Source: Pseudomonadota bacterium (lineage in GTDB: Bacteria; Desulfobacterota; JAPLJL01). Taken from it: a stretch of 12,420 bases of DNA. This document shows, piece by piece, positions 6,776 to 12,420 of the stretch. The DNA lies in assembly GCA_026388615.1 (NCBI GenBank), contig JAPLJL010000188.1, forward strand, positions 1 through 12,420, in the 5' to 3' direction. The position numbers and the translations under genes are program-made. The first letter of the stretch is position 1, and every line of letters starts with the position of its first letter. The notes beneath the pieces were generated by a model, which searched no databases, was not told where the DNA came from, and saw only the letters and a program-made list of their open reading frames with translations.

Positions 6776-7408
6776 TCAACTCATTGCTTTTTGTTTCGTG
6801 CTGCCATAAATCATATTTCCGATTGTAGGGGCGACGCATGCGTCGCCTTTATGGTCAGGATTTTCCCTGTCGAACTGCCATTTTAAAGGATTTTTAATGA
6901 TATATTCTCTCACCTGGTTTAATTCATCCTCATTCCTAATGATATGTTCGTAATAATTTCTCTGCCAAATGGAAAAACCATTCCCCAGCCCAATTCCATT
7001 GGCGTATCTGGTCGTCGCAGACTTTAAAGATCCAACAATGGAACCAATCGTTCTAGGTCCAGAACCATGGGGATTGCTGTTTGAAAGATGTTTTTGCAAG
7101 GGCGACGCATGCGTCGCCCCTACTCTAATAATTTGGATAATTCCATGAACATGATTTGGCATAATAACGAATTCATCCAATTCAACATTAGGAAAATGCT
7201 TAGGGATTTCCTCCCAACAATTTTTTGCAATTTTTCCAATAGTTGTCGGTACTATTTGCTCATCGATTACTTTCCCCAAAATACATTTTTTTCTATTGGT
7301 GCACACCGTAACAAAATAAGCACCTGTTCCTGAATAATCATAACCTTTCAATCGAACTGAGCGTCGGCGTAAATCTTTTAATTTGCCAGCGCCAATCTTG
7401 ATCTCCAT
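6776..7408 (-). CDS. REP-associated tyrosine transposase (RAYT, Y1_Tnp family)
   Basis: This 210-residue protein belongs to the IS200-like Y1 transposase group called RAYTs, which nick single-stranded DNA at REP palindromes. It shows the family start RRRSVRLKGYDYSGTGAYFVTVCT, the HUH motif MPNHVHGII (His86 and His88) and a catalytic-tyrosine region WQRNYYEHIIRNEDEL (Tyr152/153). Two palindrome copies lie inside the frame and are translated as VGATHASPL (about 96-104) and GDACVAPTIG (188-197), in different frames. The first falls in a loop after the HUH motif, the second in a C-terminal tail beyond the usual NPLKWxxDRENP end, so function may be kept. The gene is visibly AT-richer than its neighbours, suggesting transfer. 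Its ATG directly follows the TGA of the upstream gene, with a G-rich Shine-Dalgarno-like stretch (GGTGGGGG) in that gene's last codons. Confidence 0.92.
   Translation of the reverse strand: MEIKIGAGKLKDLRRRSVRLKGYDYSGTGAYFVTVCTNRKKCILGKVIDEQIVPTTIGKIAKNCWEEIPKHFPNVELDEFVIMPNHVHGIIQIIRVGATHASPLQKHLSNSNPHGSGPRTIGSIVGSLKSATTRYANGIGLGNGFSIWQRNYYEHIIRNEDELNQVREYIIKNPLKWQFDRENPDHKGDACVAPTIGNMIYGSTKQKAMS
6825..6847 (+). repeat. REP-like palindrome, copy 1 (inside the 3' end of the RAYT gene)
   Basis: An 18-bp perfect palindrome, GGCGACGCATGCGTCGCC (6830-6847), is preceded by GTAGG. The 23-bp unit is identical, in inverted orientation, to 7101-7123. On the minus strand it is read as codons for GDACVAPT. 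The ATG at 6839 that would extend the downstream gene lies inside this palindrome. Confidence 0.85.
7101..7123 (-). repeat. REP-like palindrome, copy 2 (inside the middle of the RAYT gene)
   Basis: This is the inverted copy of 6825-6847. The palindrome extends here to 20 bp (7100-7119) and is followed by CTAC. On the minus strand it is read in a different frame from copy 1, giving VGATHASP. Such palindromes are the presumed substrates of RAYT proteins, so this pair and the gene probably travel together. Confidence 0.85.
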
Positions 7409-8677
7409 TCAATACCCCCACCAGTAAAGCTTCGGGACCTTCTCCGCAACCGGGGAATCGGGGCCGTATTTATTCAGCACCTCGATGAAGGTATTCGCTT
7501 CCGCCTCGGTCCCGGTGGAAACCCTGATCCAGTTGGCGTAGCGCGAATGAAAAGCGTTCCCGGATTGCACCTGAATGCCGTTCTGATAGAGGTAGGCCTG
7601 AATCCGATCTCCGGGAATCCCGGCATGGGCCAGGACAAAATTGGTTTCGGAATTAAGATATTCCCACCCCCTTTCGGAAAATGCCTGGCCATAAAGAGTT
7701 TTGATCTTCTGATTCAATTCCCGGGTTTGTTTTAAATGTTCCCCTCCCTCCTTCAGGCTGGCGATGGCCGCCGCCCAGGCCAACCGGTTGTAATTGGCCC
7801 CCAGTTTCCAGTGAAACCCCATCTCCGAGAGCGAAGGGGTGCGCAGGCCTCCCATCAGGTCGGCCAGTTCCAGGGGCGCCAGGGCGTATCCCGCCCGGAC
7901 CCCGGCCAGGCCGTAGGCGTGAGAAAAGGTGCGAACCACGACCAGCGGCCCCTCCCTAAGGTAATCCGACCCGGAGACGAAATCCGGATCCTGAACGTAA
8001 TGGGAGTAAGCCTCGTCGATCACCACGATTGTTTCCGGGTTCTTCTGCCAGACCGAACCCAGGAAATTTTCCAGGTCGGCCTTTTTGATGATCAGCCCGG
8101 TGGGATTATTGGGGTTGCAGAGGAAAATAACCCGGGTGGCTTGATTTACCTCGGAAGCCAGCGCGTTCAGGTCCGGGCCGTGATCGTTCCGGTTCTCGAT
8201 TTCCTGGATTTCGGCCCCCCGGAGGCCGGCATATTCCAAAGGAAGCTGAAAAGTCGGGACCGCGGTCAGAAAAACATCGCCGGCGTTCAGAAAACAGGAA
8301 GCGATTATATTGAAAATCTCGCTTGACCCGCAGCCGGGCACCACGTTTTCCGGCACGAGGTGATGAAACTCGGCGATGGTTTTGAGGAGATCCCCCTGCA
8401 GAAAATCCGGGTAGCGGTTCAGGCCCGTCAGGGTGGGGGGATTGGTCCGGGCCGCCTCCATCGCTTCCCGCGCCTGCGGACAGGGACCGAGCGGATTTTC
8501 GTTAAAGGCCAGGCGGATGAATTTCTCCTCTTTTTTCTCCCCTCCCCCGCAGGCGGAAAGGCCTTCCGCCAGCGCCATCCCCGCGGCCATGATCAATCCT
8601 ACCCGGATCAGTTCCCGCCGGGAGCTGTCCGGCCGCCCGTTTTTTTTCGGAAACTTATTTTCTTTCGCTTTATCCAT
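7409..8677 (-). CDS. Tat-exported lipoprotein, HisC-like PLP-fold protein lacking the catalytic lysine (paralog 2)
   Basis: This 422-residue protein resembles histidinol-phosphate aminotransferases. Its N-terminus carries a Tat motif (SSRRELIRVG, Arg pair at 20-21), a hydrophobic stretch and a lipobox LSAC with Cys43 followed by GGGEKKEE, so a membrane-anchored Tat lipoprotein is predicted. The fold-type-I landmarks are well kept: NENPLGPCPQA (59-69), LNRYPDF (86-92), GCGSSE (115-120, usually GNGSDE), CNPNNPTG (187-194), VIDEAYSHY (219-227) and NWIRVSTG with the substrate Arg. The lysine motif reads TFSHAYGLAGVRAGY: His253 (codon CAC, plus strand 7919-7921) replaces the Schiff-base Lys, while Arg261 is kept. 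PLP could still bind non-covalently. It is a paralog of the gene at 5376-6767 and probably heads a unit with it. The substrate is unknown, and HisC function in histidine synthesis is unlikely given export and the missing Lys. Confidence 0.9.
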   Translation of the reverse strand: MDKAKENKFPKKNGRPDSSRRELIRVGLIMAAGMALAEGLSACGGGEKKEEKFIRLAFNENPLGPCPQAREAMEAARTNPPTLTGLNRYPDFLQGDLLKTIAEFHHLVPENVVPGCGSSEIFNIIASCFLNAGDVFLTAVPTFQLPLEYAGLRGAEIQEIENRNDHGPDLNALASEVNQATRVIFLCNPNNPTGLIIKKADLENFLGSVWQKNPETIVVIDEAYSHYVQDPDFVSGSDYLREGPLVVVRTFSHAYGLAGVRAGYALAPLELADLMGGLRTPSLSEMGFHWKLGANYNRLAWAAAIASLKEGGEHLKQTRELNQKIKTLYGQAFSERGWEYLNSETNFVLAHAGIPGDRIQAYLYQNGIQVQSGNAFHSRYANWIRVSTGTEAEANTFIEVLNKYGPDSPVAEKVPKLYWWGY

Positions 8678-8730
8678 CGTCAGGAATAATCCGGAATATT
8701 CTTCAGAAACTCATGGATATTTAGCGGATT

Positions 8731-8759
8731 ATTTTATGTTTTATTTTCCGTGAACACAA
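8731..8759 (-). promoter_or_regulatory. Candidate sigma70 promoter for the HisC-like pair
   Basis: On the minus strand, TTGTGT (8759-8754) lies 17 bp from TAAAAT (8736-8731). The -10 matches five of six consensus bases and the -35 only three. It sits in the AT-rich gap between the sigma-gene terminator and the ATG at 8677, the only space where this unit could have its own promoter. Pattern match only. Confidence 0.3.
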
Positions 8760-8767
8760 CCAAATAA

Positions 8768-8796
8768 AAAACCCCGGGAATTTCTCCCGGGGTTTT
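8768..8796 (-). terminator. Rho-independent terminator of the sigma factor gene
   Basis: AAAACCCCGGGA (8768-8779) and TCCCGGGGTTTT (8785-8796) form a 12-bp stem with a 5-nt loop. On the minus strand the stem is followed by TTTTTTATTTG, a good T-tract, 26 bp past the stop of the sigma gene. The A-rich left arm would also give a weaker terminator on the plus strand. Confidence 0.9.
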
Positions 8797-8821
8797 AATT
8801 CGTTTACGAAAATATTACCGT

Positions 8822-10327
8822 TCAATTCCTGATGGTGTCTTCCTCATGGCCGAAGAACTCCCTCAGGGTGTCCCCTTTACCGGATTCCTTCAGCTTTTTC
8901 AGCGCCCGGGCCTCGATCTGGCGGATCCGCTCGCGGGTGATATTGAAGACCTTGCCGATTTCCTCCAGGGTATACTCGTTGTCCTCCTCGATCCCGAAGC
9001 GCATCCGCAGGATCTTCTCCTCGCGCGGGGAAAGGGTGGAAAGCGCCTCGCGGGTGCGGTCGGAAAGATTCATTTTCGCGGCCAGGTCGATCGGGGCCTC
9101 GGTGCGTTCGTCGGCCAGGACCGAGCCCAGGGTGTCTTCCTCGTCGCCGATCGGGCTTTCCAGGGAAACCGGCTCCCGGTTCAGCTTGAGGATCTCCGCC
9201 ACCCGGTCATCCGGCATCTGCAGGCGATCCCCGATCTCCTTCAGGGAAGGATCGCGGCCGAGCTCGCGGGAAAGTTCCGCGGTGGCGCGGTTGAAATGCA
9301 GCAGGGTATCGCCCATGTGCACCGGGACCCGGATGGTCCGGGATTTGTCGGCGATGGCCCGGATAATGGACTGCCTGATCCACCAGGTGGCATAAGTGGA
9401 AAATTTGAATCCCCGGCGGAAATCATATTTTTCCACCGCCCGCATCAGGCCCAGGTTGCCCTCCTGGATCAGATCCAGGAAAGAAAGCCCCCGGTTCAGG
9501 TAACGCTTGGCGATGCTCACCACCAGGCGCAGGTTGCCCTGGATAAACTTATGCCGGGCCACCCGGATTTCTTCCAGAGGTTTCTCGAGAAATAAAAGTT
9601 TCTTTTTCCGGTCCCGGGGGTTTACCTTGATGTCGGCGGGGAAAATCTCGTCCGGAACCAGGCGGACCGATTGGGGGCAATCCTTCAGAACCCCGGAATA
9701 CTTGATGATGAATTCCTCAATAAATTCGCCGCGGAAGGGAAGACTTTCCAGTTGGGTCTTGATCTCCTCCCGGTTCTGGATTTTCCGCTTTTCGACCCGC
9801 TTCTTGCCGATGGCGGTGTAGGAGTTCTTCTTTTTCAGTTTGATTTCAACCGCTTTGTATTCCTCCTCCAGCTTGTCGATCTGGCGCAGGATTTTGATGA
9901 CTTTATTCGCCTTGTCCGTCCGGTAGGTGGGCTTTTCAATCATCGGATCGGTCGGGGTGATGCTGAAAGACATTTCCAGCTCCGCACCACCTCCCGAAAT
10001 TTTCTGCAGGGTTTCGATGAAAGCGTCGGTTTTGAAGAGGAATTCGATCAGCTTGTTCCGGGCCTCCTCGATTTTCCGGCCCAGTGCCACCTCTTCCTCG
10101 CAGGAAAGAAGCTCATAATCACCCATGTCCCGGAAGTACTGCTGGGAATAGTCGATCTCGACGTCATCCTTCCGGAAGACCGGAATCGGAGCCAAATCCT
10201 CGGGAAGCTCCGGGGCTTCCTCCGGAAGCACTTCCGGTAAGACGGTCAGAACTTCCGTGCTCTCGAGTTCCAGTTCGGGGTTGGCCTGGATCTCGGCTTT
10301 CTTTTTCTGCTTTTTCTCACTTTTCAT
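8822..10327 (-). CDS. rpoD: RNA polymerase sigma factor, RpoD (sigma70) family
   Basis: This 501-residue protein (ATG at 10327) is a sigma70 with regions 1.2, 2, 3 and 4. Region 1.2 is YFRDMGDYELLSCEEEVALGRKIEEARN (64-91). A spacer rich in charged residues, likely partly coiled coil, fills about 100-250, like the non-conserved region of RpoD. Region 2 is FIQGNLRLVVSIAKRYL to WWIRQSIIRAI (261-325), with the promoter-melting and -10-reading residues. Region 4.2 has the helix-turn-helix YTLEEIGKVFNITRERIRQIEARALKKLK (452-480). Instead of a clear region 1.1, the first 50 residues are acidic and proline-rich. Group 1 is likely, but a close group 2 relative is possible. A TTG at 10342 is in frame, but it overlaps the GAGG that serves as Shine-Dalgarno for the ATG, so I prefer the ATG. 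A strong terminator follows. Confidence 0.92.
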   Translation of the reverse strand: MKSEKKQKKKAEIQANPELELESTEVLTVLPEVLPEEAPELPEDLAPIPVFRKDDVEIDYSQQYFRDMGDYELLSCEEEVALGRKIEEARNKLIEFLFKTDAFIETLQKISGGGAELEMSFSITPTDPMIEKPTYRTDKANKVIKILRQIDKLEEEYKAVEIKLKKKNSYTAIGKKRVEKRKIQNREEIKTQLESLPFRGEFIEEFIIKYSGVLKDCPQSVRLVPDEIFPADIKVNPRDRKKKLLFLEKPLEEIRVARHKFIQGNLRLVVSIAKRYLNRGLSFLDLIQEGNLGLMRAVEKYDFRRGFKFSTYATWWIRQSIIRAIADKSRTIRVPVHMGDTLLHFNRATAELSRELGRDPSLKEIGDRLQMPDDRVAEILKLNREPVSLESPIGDEEDTLGSVLADERTEAPIDLAAKMNLSDRTREALSTLSPREEKILRMRFGIEEDNEYTLEEIGKVFNITRERIRQIEARALKKLKESGKGDTLREFFGHEEDTIRN

Positions 10328-10388
10328 ATAACCAATCCTCAAATAAGTTGTGACGCCCGAATGTGCAAATATATCCTACAGAATACCA

Positions 10389-10409
10389 GACATATCATCT
10401 CCATATGTC
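10389..10409. promoter_or_regulatory. Candidate operator dyad upstream of the sigma factor gene
   Basis: GACATAT (10389-10395) and ATATGTC (10403-10409) form a perfect inverted repeat with a 7-nt spacer, about 60 bp upstream of the sigma-gene ATG. Further GACA/TGTC steps follow at 10413-10421 (GACATTGTC). Such dyads are typical of dimeric regulator sites. The regulator is unknown and no convincing -35/-10 pair was found around it. Confidence 0.35.
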
Positions 10410-10458
10410 TTGGACATTGTCTCACAAAAAAAAGTTCGTTGGAAGTAGGGGAAAGACC

Positions 10459-12102
10459 TTATAATTCTTTTGGTTTAAGAGAGAAATCAGTTTGATATAT
10501 TTTCCCTTTTTCAATCTGAATATCTTTGAATTCCTCGATAAAACCCGAGGACTTGATGCTGAGCCTATAGTTTCCCGGCTTAATTCCATTGACCAGGTAA
10601 GTCCCGTCTTCTTTTAAGGTATAGCCGATTCCGCGATCGCCGGTCCAGATGAAAATTTTCCCTCTTTTAACCGGCTTGCCCTGTTGATCCCGGACCGATC
10701 CTTTTAAAACCCCGCCGGGCTCCAGGCGGAAATTGACCTGAACCGGGCCGCCGTGCCTGATTGCCACCTTTTGATCCTCATCAATAAATCCATCCGCCTG
10801 CGCGCTTAATTTCGCTTCCCCCAGAGGCAGATTACGGAGCCGGAATTGACCGTTGCTTTCCACGGGATACCCGGTTCCGACCGCTCCTTTCCAGACAAAT
10901 ATTTTGGCTTTACCGAGAGGCTGTCCGCTGAGATCCTCGACCTTTCCGCTGACCTCGCCCCCCTCTTCCAGCTGGATCTGGATTTTCCTGGTAGTTCCCG
11001 GTGGGAGGGAAATCTTTTCTTTTCTCGCCGCGAATCCGGGAGCCTGGAAGGTCACGTTATAATCCCCCTGGTCCAGCCCGATCAGATAGACAATTCCGTC
11101 GTCATTGGCCTTATTCACCGTTCCTTTCTGGCCCTGCCAGAGAACCAGCTCCGAACCGGGGATGCCTTTCCCGGAAGGATCGGCGATGGTGGCTACCACT
11201 CTGGCCCTGGTCTGGGCCCCGATTTCGACCCGACCCAACAGTTTTTTGCCCGGCGCAGGCAGGGAATCCACCAGTTCCGAACGGTTTTCCTCTTCGGCCA
11301 CCGTGAAGGAAGTACCGTTATCGACGGCGATGTATTCGCCCTCCCGGGGTACGTTATCCCCGATGTTCAGTCCCCGGATTCCCAGCAGGAGATGGAAAGG
11401 ATCCACAAAGGTTTTTGAATGCTGGGTATCGGTGAAAACCCATCCGACCTGCGGAAGGTACACCTCGATCCAGGCATGGAACCCTCCCCCCGAGGTTTTT
11501 ACCCCCCAGTAATCCTTGGAGATGCCCCAATCGTATCCGGGCGGAAGATAGCCGGAGACATAGCGGGCGGGAAAGCCGGAAGCCCGGAGCAGGGTCAGGC
11601 TTAAATTCGAAAATCCTACGCAGGAACCTTTTTTGTTTTTAAAAACCGAGATCGCGTCCTGGGGAGTGTTGATCTCGTATTCCAGGGTGTCCATGACCCA
11701 GTTGATAATCCGGTTATAGGCTTCCGTAGCGCCGGCGCTTCCCTGGGTAATTTTTTTCGCGATTTCGATCATCCGGGAATTGTCGGAGGGAATATCCTCT
11801 TCGGATGCGAGGAAGGGACGGAGCTCGGGCGCCAGCGAACCCGGATCGAAGGGAAAAGGCCCGGATGGAGGCAGGGGGCTGAGCCTGATCTCGACCCTGA
11901 CCTTCTTGCTGACCCGGTCGCCGGAAATTATTTTCTGCGAATAATTCTGGTTGGAATATTCCGGAAGATTTTTCAGGCCCCGGGGATTGATAATGTCGTA
12001 AGTCACGGTATGGCTGCCCGAAAGCAAAATGGTTTCCGCCCCGGCCCGGGCGACTAACCCGGTAAAAATGAGAATGAAAAAAATAGCCATCCATCTCTTC
12101 AT
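10459..12102 (-). CDS. Periplasmic transglutaminase-like protein with three carboxypeptidase-regulatory-like repeats
   Basis: This 547-residue protein starts with a Sec signal peptide (1-22, cleavage probably after ARAGA). A transglutaminase-like cysteine protease fold occupies about 115-245. The catalytic Cys161 is in KGSCVGFSNLSLTLLRASG, His209 in GGGFHAWIEVYLP and Asp225 in GWVFTDTQ, so the triad is intact. The C-terminal half has three tandem beta-sandwich repeats of the carboxypeptidase-regulatory-like kind, at about 299-380, 382-462 and 464-545, each with a G-x-x-x-D-x-x-G-x-P start and a GNYRL-type strand. Repeats 2 and 3 share a KIF(V/I)W motif. The family hydrolyses or cross-links peptides, or serves as a protein-binding scaffold; the substrate is unknown. 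A good Shine-Dalgarno (AAGGA) precedes the ATG, and the gene lies 9 nt after the upstream stop, implying an operon. Confidence 0.88.
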   Translation of the reverse strand: MKRWMAIFFILIFTGLVARAGAETILLSGSHTVTYDIINPRGLKNLPEYSNQNYSQKIISGDRVSKKVRVEIRLSPLPPSGPFPFDPGSLAPELRPFLASEEDIPSDNSRMIEIAKKITQGSAGATEAYNRIINWVMDTLEYEINTPQDAISVFKNKKGSCVGFSNLSLTLLRASGFPARYVSGYLPPGYDWGISKDYWGVKTSGGGFHAWIEVYLPQVGWVFTDTQHSKTFVDPFHLLLGIRGLNIGDNVPREGEYIAVDNGTSFTVAEEENRSELVDSLPAPGKKLLGRVEIGAQTRARVVATIADPSGKGIPGSELVLWQGQKGTVNKANDDGIVYLIGLDQGDYNVTFQAPGFAARKEKISLPPGTTRKIQIQLEEGGEVSGKVEDLSGQPLGKAKIFVWKGAVGTGYPVESNGQFRLRNLPLGEAKLSAQADGFIDEDQKVAIRHGGPVQVNFRLEPGGVLKGSVRDQQGKPVKRGKIFIWTGDRGIGYTLKEDGTYLVNGIKPGNYRLSIKSSGFIEEFKDIQIEKGKIYQTDFSLKPKEL

Positions 12103-12111
12103 GGCTTTTCC

Positions 12112-12420
12112 TTAATCTTTGATGTCTCCCTGGATCATAATAACCAGGACCGGATAGAACTTGCTGTCGGACAGTATTTTTACCAGCCCTTGAAAATTAC
12201 CGCGAAAATCCCTGGGCACCAGCCAGATTTTGACCCTGGTCTGATCGCCTTGGACCGATTCAATCCGGGTTCTTAAAAAAGGAAGATCAGTTTCGACAAA
12301 CCTGACCCGGGCGCCGGATTTAATCATGTCTTTGACCAGGAAATATTTTTCCAGATCCTGGGGATTGCCGGTTTTCAGGTGCACGGTTTCGTAGTCGATA
12401 ATTTTCGGATCCACCATGAA
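12112..12420 (-). CDS. Unrecognised protein, C-terminal part only (window edge), possible DUF1573/Ig-like domain
   Basis: The frame is open to the window edge; the ATG at 12417 is preceded by an in-frame TTC codon, so the true start may lie outside. At least 102 residues are visible and I do not recognise the protein with confidence. The end, VKILSDSKFYPVLVIMIQGDIKD split by the usual strand pattern, resembles the last two strands of DUF1573-type immunoglobulin-like domains, whose members read like SNDPxNPxxxxxxxG. That would fit a secreted beta-sandwich protein. It is 9 nt upstream of the transglutaminase-like gene on the same strand, so the two are probably co-transcribed and may act together outside the cytoplasm. 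Confidence 0.6.
   Translation of the reverse strand, partial: FMVDPKIIDYETVHLKTGNPQDLEKYFLVKDMIKSGARVRFVETDLPFLRTRIESVQGDQTRVKIWLVPRDFRGNFQGLVKILSDSKFYPVLVIMIQGDIKD

Noticed and set aside
6768..6839. Start of paralog 1 at 6839
   Set aside because: Those 24 codons come from the RAYT 3' end and the palindrome; the Tat signal is complete from the ATG at 6767.
10328..10342. TTG start of the sigma factor at 10342
   Set aside because: It overlaps the GAGG that best serves as Shine-Dalgarno for the ATG at 10327, and the five extra residues add no conserved feature.

Overview
The window reads as chromosomal DNA of a moderately GC-rich, Gram-negative-type bacterium from a poorly characterised lineage. 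A Desulfobacterota- or Acidobacteriota-like anaerobe would fit, but nothing here fixes the phylum. Pointers are a REC-GAF-HD-GYP regulator, System II cytochrome c maturation (ResB), molybdopterin synthesis (MoeA), Tat-exported enzymes, an RpoD-family sigma factor and a periplasmic transglutaminase-like protein. Intergenic spaces are rich in short tandem repeats and palindromes.

Layout. 1-1436 (+): the 3' part of a response regulator with a c-di-GMP phosphodiesterase-type HD-GYP output. 1437-1666: a convergent intergenic region holding an 87-nt cloverleaf-like inverted-repeat element and a GC-rich hairpin. 4083-1667 (-): moeA then resB, separated and preceded by degenerate 7/8-bp tandem repeats. 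4183-5217 (+): an exported alpha/beta-hydrolase-fold protein whose nucleophile serine appears to be glycine. 5256-5343: a nested palindromic MITE-like repeat. 8677-5376 (-): two paralogous HisC-like fold-type-I PLP proteins, both with Tat signals and both with His in place of the Schiff-base lysine. An AT-richer RAYT (REP-associated tyrosine transposase) gene sits between them and carries two inverted copies of a GGCGACGCATGCGTCGCC palindrome inside its own reading frame. 8768-8796: a strong intrinsic terminator. 10327-8822 (-): an RpoD-family sigma factor. 12420-10459 (-): a transglutaminase-like periplasmic protein with three C-terminal carboxypeptidase-regulatory-like repeats, preceded by the 3' end of an unrecognised gene.

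How the genes fit together. moeA and resB probably form a short operon for cofactor and cytochrome maturation in a respiring cell. The two Tat-exported HisC-like proteins form a second unit with the RAYT lodged between them. One is predicted to be a lipoprotein and the other soluble, so they would act outside the cytoplasm. Because both lack the catalytic lysine, they are the best candidates here for an undescribed activity, either a His-based PLP/PMP enzyme or a binding protein.
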